From the NCBI RefSeq assembly GCF_002104995.1, contig NW_024468251.1:1054001-1118000 (forward strand): a stretch of 64,000 nucleotides of DNA, given 5' to 3'. The notes beneath the pieces were generated by a model, which saw only the letters and a program-made list of their open reading frames with translations, had not been told where the DNA came from and made no database searches. This document shows, in pieces, positions 12,177 through 22,723 of the stretch. How positions within the stretch are numbered: position 1 is the first letter of the stretch; the number at the start of each line of letters is the position of its first letter. The stretch is from Linderina pennispora (Eukaryota; Kickxellomycota; Kickxellomycetes; Kickxellales; Kickxellaceae). The position numbers were made by a program, and so were the translations under genes.

Positions 12177-13763
12177 ATGAACGACTACTTTTACGTGGAA
12201 CAATTCGCCAAGACATATCCAGACCGTGTCAACAAGCTGAATGACGTAGCATTCACCATCCTGCTCCTGGAGAGCAACAACCCGTGCCACTGCACAAGTC
12301 CCTTGTGCGAAAAACCACATCAACGCATTTGGCGTTCGAATTTGCGTACAATTGACCTTCTCAAGAAGCATCATCTGATTAGGGAGTTCCGAGTCATCGC
12401 TCACGACGTGAACCCGAAGACCCTCGGACCTCAATCTGGCGCTAACTGAACTTGCGGGTTCTCTCGGCGGACCGTTGACAGCCGTGCGCAAGATACTATT
12501 CCTTGGCGAAGGCTTAGTCGAAGTGGGCAGTGGTGCTTTGAAGGCTAGTAATGTGGATGCTGAAGCTGCTGCTAAGTTAATCCACACGCTTTTCCCCAAT
12601 GTGAGCGATCTCACGAACCATCTGCAACGCAAGTGGGGGATATCTCATGGATACACTAAATTACCACCCGACGCATGCACTCTGTTTGAGCGGACTTTCA
12701 TGAAATATGTACACCAGCTGGAAGCGCTTCAACTGCACCTCACGACGCCTTTAGAGCTTAACAAATTTTGTGAGGAGTTGACGTCGCTGTCGATAAACAT
12801 CCAGCACATTCGCCTGGTGGCACCAAACTACAGCCGGTTCCTGCCCGTCGTTTGCGGATTCTCTACCTGCTTCTGGATTGACGCTGCCATCCACTTGGAA
12901 TATTTTTGAGTTGACCCAAGGACAGCTGGTTTTTCAGAGTTTGGAACAGGCAGATTTCGAATCTGTTGTGAATGCTAAAACAAGATCGCATTCCCCGGAT
13001 ACCAGTATCCCGTCATCTTTCCAGTGCTGAACTCGATGAGTATCACCACGCCATGGGTGTGTACAGTGATATTTACGCACACTTTACATCTAACGTATTT
13101 AGTAAGTTAGTAGTCATAGACGATCCAAGTACCTTCGAGCACATCGACTGGCATGTCCTGCAGAATTCGCAGCGGTTCGAGTTGGATCATCCTACAGGAG
13201 AGTTCTACAAGCGCAGATACTCGTCAGATACTATCCTGAATATGTTCTCCCAAGAGTCCACAGTCCGCAACGTCGTCATGCTCGGTCCAGTCTACTACAC
13301 ACTGCCTCACATTATCAACTGGCACGACCTAGTCTCGCTCGACCTGGCAGTGGCCATCGCAAACAAGGGTATGCTTTGCAACATGGTGGCACAATTGCCG
13401 CAGTTGGAATAACTCCATATCAAGTGCGTATCTATGGATGCAAATGTCGCCTGCGATACGGTTTATCCTGACGAAGTGAACATCCCGGAGGGACCCAGAG
13501 TGATTACCAAAAAGAATTATGCTAATGAGAATCCATTCCAAGTACTCAGCTGGAATCTGAGGCTGTTTGACCTCTACTCTGACCAGGCATTTGACGCGGA
13601 TGGGTTCTGCCAGCTCCTTTGTCGCTTGCCGCGTGTCGAAAGCTGTGCAATCAATGGCACACAGGCCACTAAGGCTAATCGGCTGCTGACTAGGCACTAC
13701 CAACTAAGGCAGCACATCCACATCTACAGCTACTATGTGCCTATTGACTTTCTTCAGTATTAA
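12177..13763 (+). pseudogene. Divergent LRR/F-box-like family member, disrupted
   Basis: Four colinear segments (12177-12449, 12475-12930, 12960-13412, 13434-13763) read as one protein rich in Leu-rich-repeat-like strands (LEALQLHLTTPLELNKF, NIQHIRLVAPNYSRFL, LVSLDLAVAI, LPRVESCAINGTQ). Three +1 frame changes (near 12440, 12890 and 12980) separate the first segments. A TAA at 13410-13412 interrupts LPQLE/LHIKC, although the frame is the same on both sides. This resembles the genes at 45539 and 50334 in style rather than in close sequence. No catalytic motif is seen. A cyclin-F-box/LRR substrate-receptor role is only a guess. The in-frame stop may be a real inactivation or a compound base error, so the pseudogene label is provisional. 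The N-terminus may start earlier. Confidence 0.45.
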
Positions 13764-15656
13764 TTATTATTCATAATATCAACCATGATTTTAACATGCA
13801 AAAGAAACAAGTGAATAATCCAACTCCCCAGTGACAGCCATGAGGATTCTAAAAATTACCAGGCACTTTACAGCATATCGGTACCACAAACTGATATCGC
13901 TAATATTCGGCTTCATTTTCTAATACATGCTGTTCTTCTGCTAGACATTACCACAGGGAAGCCTGCAGTGGGTTGATATCTGCTGTTTTGCTCTCCTCAT
14001 ACGGAAATCATTCAATCCAGTTTTGATGTGATCCGTGGTAGTTCGTTGAGGGTAAACTCAAAGTATAACGGCCAATTTAAAAACGCAGTTGGCTCCTCGA
14101 CTATATAGCCCTGCCTCTTTTCACATTACGAATTGCTATCGCCTTTTAATTTCACACTCACTATTATTTACATTTCAGCTTCAATAATCGATGCCTGGAG
14201 CTGAGAGGCTGCTATATAGTGGCCAGCACCATTAGTCGACCGTGTTCCGGATGTTCGCTTGCCAATTACATCTAACTTCGTAGATAGTAACAGCGAAACA
14301 TATGAACAATACATGAGGTGCAACGAGAGGTAGCGTCATGCTATGTATTTTATTGCATGTTGTTTGGCTTACCTATATTAGATATTTGTCTGTTGAGCCG
14401 ATTGAGCCACAGGCAAGTGACATCTGTGCTGCTATGATGAGGCTTAGCACACCAAACACGCTACCCAGGACCAAAGCCTGCCGTTTACTCTTGGTTGAGT
14501 GCAGCTCCACCTGAAAGTGGCTGTTGTATATGGTCAAAACAAAAATTCAATAACAGTCTGCTTATGCAGAAACAGCACTACTTCAACCTGTTTCATAACT
14601 TAAAAGGCGGACCAATGCATGGGAATTTCGGAAACTGAACTGATAAAGCCATATAGAGCAAGTGAACTGGAGCTTATGCGGCAGTATACATCGACCCTCG
14701 GCTCGGTTAGAGTATTTAGAGCAGATATCTTCGCTTCTGTGGAGTACAAAAGCAACAATCAGCAGTCTCATTCGTCCTTCTACCCAAACCTCATCTAATT
14801 CACTGGCATATTTGAAAGTACATTCATGTAGTGGAGACTGAATGCTCTGCATTTTTGGCCGCCTTGCCTCATTTTTAGAAACCCTATATATGCTATGAAC
14901 AACTGTGCCACAGACTGGTGGCAATGGGTTCATTTCACAAGGGAAGAAAGTATTTTCGCAATAGCTGGCTATTATTATCTATTTTGTCAATGGCCACTAC
15001 CAAGTGCCTGTAGAGGGATTGAAGGCTTAATAAGAGCTGTGTGCCTGTGTAAGGGTTAGGATTCGGAGGGTTGTTAGCGTTGTCTGAGGCTTTGTCAGCA
15101 CTGTTTCAACTTACACCAGGGTCTATAAAAAGCGAAATTTTGATCTTTCAGCTGAGGTCTGCTAACTGCATCCTTGGGTTTCTCTTCATTATCTTTTCTC
15201 TGTGCCTTGGTTCAGAAATTTCGTAGTACCTCGTCATTCAGGAAGGCGATATCATGGTCTCTAAATCACTAAACCTGTTTCAAGGAATGACGAGTATGAA
15301 AAAACAGGTGAATTAGGTGGCCTCTGAACTGACTTGATATATTCTTGGCTACTGGATATCACTCCATGCGCACACGAACACTGGAACAGTTTCAGGCTTT
15401 CCTTCGATAGTTCTCATCAGTAATGTGATATCTGAACCAAGACCTTGTCTCAATTCTTATCCAATAAACCCGCTAAACCACAGCCAGCAGAGTAGTGAAT
15501 GGTTTGAAGCAACATTCCTGTCTTTGTAATAAACAGACAGGCGCAAGGTCGTTCTGTTTGCACTGCCTTTTAAGGCTGCTTGTTTGCTTGTAAATGTAAA
15601 CATTGAAATGCGACTTCCGATGAAGTTAATGCTATATGCATTTTTATTAAAGTGTT
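13764..15656. other. Intergenic, 1.9 kb, AT-richer, no gene recognised
   Basis: The 3' ends of the LRR-like gene and of the SPRY gene face this stretch. It is visibly richer in A and T than its neighbours. Only short, unconvincing frames are present (for example 14583-14933 on the minus strand). No terminal repeats, tRNA A/B boxes or transposase motifs were seen. Confidence 0.5.
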
Positions 15657-17159
15657 CTAACAAAAAGTAGGGTGCCTGGGTGTTGTGTTGCGGTGGAGTG
15701 GTGGCGATAGTCTGGATGGAGAGATATTGATAACTACTTCATCTGTCTGAGCATCTGGACTATCTCCGATGCCTGGCTCATTCTGAAGGTTACTTTGGCC
15801 AACAGAATAGGACGGCATCGGGCCTCCATTGCTGCTGCTAACGTCCTGGATGTAGCTATTGACCTGCACAATATTTACCGGAGGGACCTCAGGCGCGTTG
15901 CTCACATATGGTGGAGCCTCTGACATGCTGCTACCGCTTGAAGATTGGCTGCCTTGTCTGCTATTGCCGTTGTCAGACGATAGCTCTTCGGTAGTTGATC
16001 GTCGGGTAGGCGCATCGCTGGCCAAAATGCTATTCAGATCTGACACACTTGCAGAATCCTCGTATGCTGGCGGCGGACGGAGCCCCAGCGAGTTGCGCCA
16101 TCCAGAGCGTGTTCCTGCGTGCTCGTTGTCAGCTGATGCCACCAGTGTCGTGTCCTGGGTTTGGTGGTACATGGGCGGCGGTGGCCGCACACCCTCAGCA
16201 GCCGCCAGTCCCCAGAACCGCATGTTGGCGTGCGACAGAACGTAGGCACGGGCACCTAGGTTGACGCTGACATTGCAGGGTCCGTCGGCACTAATAATCG
16301 GATACATCCTCTTGTTGATCCAGGGTGTGCGCACATGGGCCATGATTGCGCCGTTGATGACAAAAAACATCTTGCCAGAGTGCGGGCGCCAGCCAACACC
16401 CAATGTATCGCTCTGCAGAGCTGTGGTGGTTTTGCGGGTAATATCCAATGGATGGCAGTAGTAGACATGCCCATCAACCGAATGGTATGCGACCGAATTG
16501 TTTGCCCATCCAGCCATCCGCAGTGGCGGGTACCCGTGCATTGCAGCACCCACAGCTACGTTCGTTCCCTCAGGCAGCCTGTCGAGCCGGACCTCGAAAT
16601 AGTATACGCGCTGCTCGTTCGGGAACTGCAGGTTGGTCATAACGCTCTGCTCACCGCCAACAAACTCCACATCAGTGTTATCCAGCACAGTGATGTTGGT
16701 GTTGTCGTACGACGGGATGAACTCCCATGCATTAACGCCGTGCTCGATGACATGCTCAGTGTCGTCCTCTGCCAGTGTGCCTTCGGACTCGTCTGGTGGA
16801 TGCTCGTTGACGTAGTCGAGTGCGTATTCGTAGTTTTGCGCCGCCCGACTGCCTTCTAGCTCCTTCAGAGTATCCTCACGCGACAGTGCCTGGATCTCCT
16901 CGTGCTTGCGCTCACGCTCACGCTGGCGCTGCTCCTTCTGCTGCTTTTTGGCAGCCTTTTTTCGAAACGGCAGACAGCAGGTGGGAGAGGGCAGTTTGCA
17001 TGGCCAGCATTGGAACCGCGGTGCGCCTTTGCGCTTGGCAAAGCAGCAGTAGTATACTACAAGAGCGACAATGACGAGAAAGACAACGACGCAGACGGTT
17101 GCGATCGCCGCAATGGTGTGTTTGCTCAACTCATTCTCCTGCACTAGCTCCGTTTCCAT
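15657..17159 (-). CDS. Ear1/Ssh4-like SPRY-domain membrane adaptor (paralog 1)
   Basis: ATG at 17159 (METELV), stop at 15657, 500 residues, uninterrupted. The frame extends upstream to 17591, but that part contains promoter-like sequence including a TATA element, so the internal Met is preferred. Residues 15-38 form one transmembrane helix, followed by a Cys-rich basic juxtamembrane stretch and a charged KKQQKEQRQRERERK coiled segment. A SPRY domain occupies about 165-318 (DGPCNVSVNLG, RFWGL). PPMY at 328-331 and PPAY at 363-366 are consensus WW-domain ligands. The family members Ear1 and Ssh4 are endosomal/vacuolar adaptors that bring Rsp5/Nedd4 ubiquitin ligase to membrane cargo. The Ser-rich tail (370-500) is probably disordered and phosphorylated. 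A paralog lies at 22724-24344. Confidence 0.8.
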   Translation of the reverse strand: METELVQENELSKHTIAAIATVCVVVFLVIVALVVYYCCFAKRKGAPRFQCWPCKLPSPTCCLPFRKKAAKKQQKEQRQRERERKHEEIQALSREDTLKELEGSRAAQNYEYALDYVNEHPPDESEGTLAEDDTEHVIEHGVNAWEFIPSYDNTNITVLDNTDVEFVGGEQSVMTNLQFPNEQRVYYFEVRLDRLPEGTNVAVGAAMHGYPPLRMAGWANNSVAYHSVDGHVYYCHPLDITRKTTTALQSDTLGVGWRPHSGKMFFVINGAIMAHVRTPWINKRMYPIISADGPCNVSVNLGARAYVLSHANMRFWGLAAAEGVRPPPPMYHQTQDTTLVASADNEHAGTRSGWRNSLGLRPPPAYEDSASVSDLNSILASDAPTRRSTTEELSSDNGNSRQGSQSSSGSSMSEAPPYVSNAPEVPPVNIVQVNSYIQDVSSSNGGPMPSYSVGQSNLQNEPGIGDSPDAQTDEVVINISPSRLSPPLHRNTTPRHPTFC

Positions 17160-17862
17160 GATTAAGAGTAGGGTAAAATGAAGAGTAGGAGAGGAACGTG
17201 CGGCAATGAAGGGGGGCTTTACGAAGGTTTTGTGTGGGCTGTGCAGGGTGCTGGAAATGACTGGAGAGAAAAAGCGTTGGGCAAGGGGTACAAATTGCCA
17301 TTTATAGCGCGCAAGGCATACGTGAATTGGGGCGAGAGGCGCGCGTTCTATTCCCGGCGTCTGGTCGCTGCGCACTACAGATCGCGCATATACTCCAAAT
17401 ATGGCGGGCCAAGCGTATGCGCAAGTGCAAGTTTGTTTGTTCATGCCTAGTGGCCGATCAACCACAAACACCTGCGGTATTTGCGGGGTGGATGGCCGCG
17501 TGTTTGCCCACGTCTTGGTGCTTCGCGCGCTGCAAATGAGGAACTGGTGAGGTACTAAAACACTAAAGCCTGCACGTGCCACCAGAGCCATGGCACCGCC
17601 TGTGCATCATGATTACAGCATATGAAGTGGCAGCACCAGATCACGGCATCGCTGATCCGAGATCAGGCCGTAGTTCGCACGGATCGTTCGAAAGCGGAAT
17701 GTGGTCACGCTCCGTTCCCACGATCAAAGTTTCTCACAGGTGTCTTGCCGGCCAGCCCACGTTCTTAAAGGACGCAGAGGCCAGCGACAACACGCAGACG
17801 CAGGCGCCTCCTCTGCTGCTTCTTGCTTCTCTATCTACAACGCACTTGCTAAACTGTATACT
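17160..17862. other. Divergent promoter region, 703 nt
   Basis: Separates SPRY paralog 1 (minus) from BCKDH E1-alpha (plus). The minus-strand motif CTATAAAT at 17299-17306 is a good TATA box for the SPRY gene, about 140 nt before its ATG. No gene is seen; the long frames here are extensions of the flanking ones. Confidence 0.5.
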
Positions 17863-19146
17863 ATGTCTCGCTTCCTGCTCCGCTCGTCCACAGCATCGCG
17901 GCTTGTGCGCTCGCGTCTGACCGCGTCGTTCTCGACCACACACGCGATGCACCGCAAGAAGGTGATGTTCCCGGGCGCCCTTGACTCGACCTACTCGCAC
18001 GAGCTCAAATTTGTATCCAACGTCGAGTCGATCCCGACGTACCAAGTAATGGACAACGACGGCAAGGTGCTGGATACGGCGCACGAGCCGCAGATGTCGC
18101 GCGAGGACGCCCGCACCATGTACAAGAACATGCTGACGCTCAACGCCATGGACTCTGTCCTGTACGAGGCGCAGCGCCAGGGCCGCATCAGCTTCTACAT
18201 GACCAGCTTTGGCGAGGAGGCGCTCATCGGCAGTGCTGCGGCGCTGGATCCGAAGGATCATGTGTTTGGGCAGTACCGCGAAGCCGGGGTTCTGTTGCAG
18301 CGCGGGTTCACCCTTGAGCAGTTCATGAACCAGTGCTACTCGAACGAGCTGGATCAGGGCAAGGGCCGCCAGATGCCCGTGCACTACGGCTCCAAGGAGC
18401 TCCATTTCCAGACGATTTCGTCGCCGCTGGCCACGCAGATCCCGCAGGCATCCGGTGCGGCATACGCAATGCGCCGTGAGGGCAACAAGCAGTGTGTTGT
18501 CTGCTATTTCGGTGAGGGAGCTGCCAGCGAGGGCGACTTCCATGCTGGCCTCAACATGGCGGCGACGCTGGGCTGCCCGGTGATCTTCTACTGCCGCAAC
18601 AACGGGTATGCGATCTCGACGCCCTCGATCGAGCAGTACCGCGGCGACGGAATCGCCAGTCGCGGAATTGGCTACGGCATTGACACGATCCGTGTCGATG
18701 GCAACGACATCTGGGCCATCTACGAGGCCACCAAGGCGGCCCGCAAGCTGGCTGTCGAACAGAACAAGCCGGTGCTGATCGAGGCCATGACATACCGCGT
18801 CAGCCACCACAGCACATCGGACGACTCGTCGGCGTACAGGTCCAAGAAGGAGGTCGAGGACTGGAGCAAGCGCGACAACCCGCTGGCGCGCATGCGTGCG
18901 TGGCTGATGAACAAGGGGTGGTGGGAGAAGAGCGAGGATGTCGAGGTCACCAAGGCAGCCAAGGCGGCAGTGCTCAAGGCGTTTGCTGACGCCGAGAAGC
19001 TCAAGAAGCCGGCAGTCAGCGAGATGTACACGGATGTCTACGACGAGATGATCCCGGAGCTGGTGCGCGAGAAGGCCGAGATCGATGCGCTGCTGAAAAA
19101 GTACCCGGACTACTACCAGGTCAACGACTATGCGAAGTCGACGTAG
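17863..19146 (+). CDS. BCKDHA: Branched-chain 2-oxoacid dehydrogenase E1 component, alpha subunit, mitochondrial
   Basis: ATG at 17863, preceded by a CT-rich leader; 427 residues. The N-terminal 30 residues are Arg/Ser-rich without acids, a typical mitochondrial presequence. The thiamine diphosphate motif starts at residue 217 (GEGAASEGD) and ends with NN at 246-247. The regulatory loop RVSHHSTSDDSSAYR at 312-326 carries the HHSTSDDSS signature of the E1-alpha phosphorylation loop, which separates BCKDH from pyruvate dehydrogenase. It catalyses oxidative decarboxylation of the keto acids from Leu, Ile and Val with an E1-beta partner, which is not in this window. The frame is intact, with no introns. 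A longer in-frame ATG-less extension upstream is not used because it would hide the presequence. Confidence 0.93.
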   Translation: MSRFLLRSSTASRLVRSRLTASFSTTHAMHRKKVMFPGALDSTYSHELKFVSNVESIPTYQVMDNDGKVLDTAHEPQMSREDARTMYKNMLTLNAMDSVLYEAQRQGRISFYMTSFGEEALIGSAAALDPKDHVFGQYREAGVLLQRGFTLEQFMNQCYSNELDQGKGRQMPVHYGSKELHFQTISSPLATQIPQASGAAYAMRREGNKQCVVCYFGEGAASEGDFHAGLNMAATLGCPVIFYCRNNGYAISTPSIEQYRGDGIASRGIGYGIDTIRVDGNDIWAIYEATKAARKLAVEQNKPVLIEAMTYRVSHHSTSDDSSAYRSKKEVEDWSKRDNPLARMRAWLMNKGWWEKSEDVEVTKAAKAAVLKAFADAEKLKKPAVSEMYTDVYDEMIPELVREKAEIDALLKKYPDYYQVNDYAKST

Positions 19147-19407
19147 CTTTAGACTGCCACCGACTTCAATATATCCATTGGCTGCACTGAGCCCCATCTA
19201 GAGTTTCAACTGGGACTGCAGAGCGCAAATCTTGTTTGCTGGAAATTTTTCTCAAAATGGTCTGCCCGGCTCACAATCTGCAAAGTCCGAACAGAGCCTG
19301 GGACAGCGACATGTTGGCAGATGTGAGGCGCTCTCCTCTCTACGCCTTCTTCCTCCCCCGTTATCTTCACTTTGCTCACCTTTTCCACATAAACGAATTT
19401 CAGCAAA

Positions 19408-20256
19408 ATGGCAGCCGAGTCTAGCAATCTCGTGTACATTCTCGGGTTCCTGGTCGCCGCCGGTCTCGCCTACGTGTTCCTCACCAACAGCAAGGCCGCC
19501 GTGGCCGGCCCAGTCCTGAGCTCTGTCGAGTACCGCAAGTTCAAGCTCGTCAAGAAGGTGCAGCTGAGCCACAACACTGCCCGCTACCGGTTTGCGCTGC
19601 CTCGCGAGGATGCTGCCCTGGGCTTGCCGATTGGACGGCACATCCAGGTGATGACTGTGGTGGGCGGCAAGGAGGTTGCGCGCAGCTACACGCCGACGTC
19701 GACGGACAACGACAAGGGGTTCTTTGAGCTGGTCGTCAAGACATACCCGGAGGGCGTGATCTCGTCGCACCTGGCGGGCCTGAAGATTGGCGATTCGATC
19801 AGCGTGCGTGGTCCCCGCGGCGCCTTCCGCTACACGCCGAACATGGTCCGCCACATCGGAATGATTGCAGGCGGCACTGGCATCACGCCCATGTACCAGA
19901 TCGTGCAGCACATTTTGGACAACCCCGAGGACAAGACCCGGGTGAGCGTGATTTTCGCCAATGTCAACGAGGACGACATCCTGCTGAAGGAGCAGCTCGA
20001 CAAGTGGGCCAGCGAGCACGAGGGCTTTGAGATCAGCTATGTCCTGAACAACCCGCCTGAGGGATGGACCGGCGGCGTCGGCTTTGTCACCAAGGACATG
20101 ATCCAGAAGAGCCTGCCAGCGCCTGCCGAGGACATCAAGGTCCTGCTGTGCGGCCCGCCGCCCATGGTCAAGGCGATGGATGCCAACCTGACCGAGCTCG
20201 GCTACGACAAGGCGCGCATCATTTCCAAGCCCGAGGACCAGGTCTTCAAGTTCTAA
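19408..20256 (+). CDS. CBR1: NADH-cytochrome b5 reductase
   Basis: 282 residues, intact. An N-terminal hydrophobic segment (about 9-27) anchors it in the ER or outer mitochondrial membrane. FAD-binding RSYTPTS is at 92-98; the NADH-binding GGTGITPM is at 155-162; the C-terminal CGPPPM, starting at Cys248, contacts nicotinamide. The length is that of yeast Cbr1. It passes electrons from NADH to cytochrome b5 for fatty-acid desaturation and sterol synthesis. It lies 260 nt downstream of the BCKDH gene in the same direction and converges on GPD1, leaving 90 nt. Confidence 0.93.
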   Translation: MAAESSNLVYILGFLVAAGLAYVFLTNSKAAVAGPVLSSVEYRKFKLVKKVQLSHNTARYRFALPREDAALGLPIGRHIQVMTVVGGKEVARSYTPTSTDNDKGFFELVVKTYPEGVISSHLAGLKIGDSISVRGPRGAFRYTPNMVRHIGMIAGGTGITPMYQIVQHILDNPEDKTRVSVIFANVNEDDILLKEQLDKWASEHEGFEISYVLNNPPEGWTGGVGFVTKDMIQKSLPAPAEDIKVLLCGPPPMVKAMDANLTELGYDKARIISKPEDQVFKF

Positions 20257-20346
20257 ATCCGAGTATTTTTCACATGACACATGTCTGAAATCTAAGAAGC
20301 ATTTAAACACGTTTTTTTGGAGGAAGCAGCAGCCGTCTGGCAAGCC

Positions 20347-21662
20347 TCACAGCATCGGGCTCGGCGTTCTCCTGTCGCGGGAGAAGTCGACGTTGAGTCC
20401 ATCGAATATCGACTGGGGCGGCTCGCCCTTGTAGCAGATCTTGTAGATGCGCGTGAACAGCGGGAAGTGGTCGGCCACGCCGCGGCTCGAGATGTACTGG
20501 TACACCTCGCCTGCAGTCAGATAGCCCTGCAGCTTCTGGCCATTGAGCATCTCCTGCTCGAGCTGTGCCATGGGCTTGCCGGTCCTGACAAACTCCTCGG
20601 CCAGCCTGCGGTTGCGGCCACCGTAGCACGTGGTGATGACATCGGCAATACCACAGCTCTCGTTGAAGGTCGAGTCCTGGATCTGTGCGCCCGAGATGTG
20701 CATCGCTAGCCGCCGCATCTCGAGCGTGCCGATGCGGATGATGGCCGCCTTGGTATTGTTGCCGAGGCCGAGGCCGTCGATGAAGCCGGCGCCCACAGCA
20801 ACCACGTTCTTCACGGCACCGCAGAACTCGACGCCAATCACGTCGCCGACGCAGTTGACCTGGAAGTACGGCGTGTTGAACAGCGACCGCCACACGATGG
20901 CCTCGTCGGGCTCGGCGCACCCGATCGTCGTCTCGCAGTACTTCTCCTCGGCGATCTCGTTGGCAATGTTGGCGCCGCTCAGCGACGACACCGGGATGGC
21001 TAGGGCGCGGTGGATCATCTGTGTCATGGTCGTCATGCCGTGCTTGTCGATGGCAATTCCCTTGATCAGCGAGATTGCGCGCGCCCCGTGTGTCACCGAT
21101 CCGTGGATGGTCTTCAGAAGATGCTCGATGAACTGGTGCGGGATCACCACTACAATGTGCGTTGCGCCGCGAACAGCCTCACACGCGTCTGGCACAGCAA
21201 TGACGTTGGCCGGCAGCTTGTGGCCGGGCAGGTATCTATGCAAGAGTAGCGTAGTATTAGCAGCAAAGCAGAAACTGCCACCGGTGAGGATTTGCAGGTG
21301 CCGTCAACAAACACACTTACTTTACGTTCTCGTGCTGGGTGTTAATGATCTCTGTCAGCTTCTTGCCCTCGACCATCTCCTCGTACACCCACATCTTGAC
21401 CTCGTTGTCAAAGTTGCGCAGCTTCTGTACGTTGGTGCCAATGATCCGGGCAGCGGTGGTTCCCCTACACATGCAACAAGCAGGCCGTGCCGTTAGCTGT
21501 AGAACCACCTGCGATCCAGCAGCGCGGATCGGCCATGGCATACCAGCCCCCTGACCCCGAGGGAGGGGGCCAGACCGCCTTGGGCACTCCGCCTTCAGAC
21601 GAGAAACACAGTACGTACCAGTTGCCTGAGCCCAGAATGCAAACCTTGTTGGGTGCCGTCAT
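20347..21662 (-). CDS. GPD1: Glycerol-3-phosphate dehydrogenase (NAD+), three exons
   Basis: Exons are 21662-21619, 21464-21321 and 21235-20347. The introns are 154 nt (21465-21618, gtacgt...tgtag) and 85 nt (21236-21320, gtaagt...catag). The spliced product is 358 residues in frame, the family's usual length. The nucleotide-binding GSGNWG motif is split by intron 1. Also visible are the substrate-binding CGAVKN motif, with catalytic Lys in that segment, and [12 protein letters not shown]. It reduces dihydroxyacetone phosphate to glycerol-3-phosphate for glycerolipids, osmolyte glycerol and redox balance. There is no clear presequence, so it is probably cytosolic. A TATA box lies 117-123 nt upstream (minus strand, 21779-21785). 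Confidence 0.94.
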
Positions 21663-22723
21663 GGTGGTGCTGTAGTGGTGTTGAAAGGAAAAGGCTGTGG
21701 AAGAAAGTCGGGGGGAAGCAGAAAAGGGCTTGTGAAAAACTCGAGTTGGAAAGAGAGATGGGCCGAGGGAGGCTGCCCATTTATAGGCCCTTTGGATGCG
21801 AGGTTGCACGGCCGCCATACACAGAGGGTTGGATTGAAAGGATTGTGCAAGGAGGTTAAGCAGCTTGAGAGCGACTTGATTAACGGAGAACGAAAAAGGT
21901 GAGGAAATATTCGTGAAATCTGGTGTTGTTTTGGGGACCAGCAGGATCAGCCCTCGATATTCGCCGATTCCAAAAGAGACAACACAGGCAAGCTCCTGAA
22001 AGCCTGTGAATCTAGCAAGCTGAGCTGACACGGCCGTCTGGGCTGAGCACGCCTTCACTCTGCGCTAACGGGTGTGGTCGAGCCCCCACCACCGATGTCG
22101 GCAAAATGCCTGCTTTTAGAAGGCTGGTGGATACCGCTCAGCCCTTGCATGTGATTCACGCTGCCCGCTCAACAAACCGACGCCGAGTATCCTGCGCTGC
22201 GCTTTGGAGGTGCTGCGGCTGCTTGCTGAGGGAATGCTGGACCGCCAGCTGCGAACGCTGTTTCGAGCAGATCGCGGCCATGGGCGGCTCTCCAGTGCAT
22301 GTGTGCATTTGAAAGACCGCGGGCCTGCACTGTGAGTTTCCGCGGGCATGTCTGGAAAGCGCCTCTGCCCACACCATGCCCGGCCTCTCCTGGTATCCGA
22401 CCTATTCCCCTGACAGAGACCGCTGGCGATGTAGCGGCGATTACTGCACATGCATCTCCCCGCATACCCACACGCAACTGACCCGACAACGTGACCAGTG
22501 TGCACATCCCACCCGCACATTTGGCTGACGCAACCCGCACACGGACTGGAGGTGGGAGCCAAGTTCAATTGGCCGGCAGCGCCTCCACACTTGCAAAAAA
22601 AACCGCCCTCTGCTTGGCGCATTTTGTTACACGGCTGTTTTTGTTCTCCTCTCCTGCGGTTTTAAAATTTGCATTTTTCCTTTATTCCTTTATCACCGCT
22701 ATCCCCTCCTCCTCTGCAGAGTA
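21663..22723. other. Divergent intergenic region, 1.06 kb
   Basis: Between GPD1 (minus) and SPRY paralog 2 (plus). It contains the GPD1 TATA box at 21779-21785 and a CT-rich leader just before 22724. The short overlapping frames have no recognisable content. Confidence 0.5.
21779..21785 (-). promoter_or_regulatory. TATA box of GPD1
   Basis: TATAAAT on the minus strand, about 120 nt before the GPD1 start codon, in an otherwise non-coding stretch. Confidence 0.55.

Noticed and set aside
17734..19197. A 487-codon open frame on the minus strand
   Set aside because: Exact antisense of BCKDH E1-alpha; Leu/Val/Arg-rich composition typical of complement translation.
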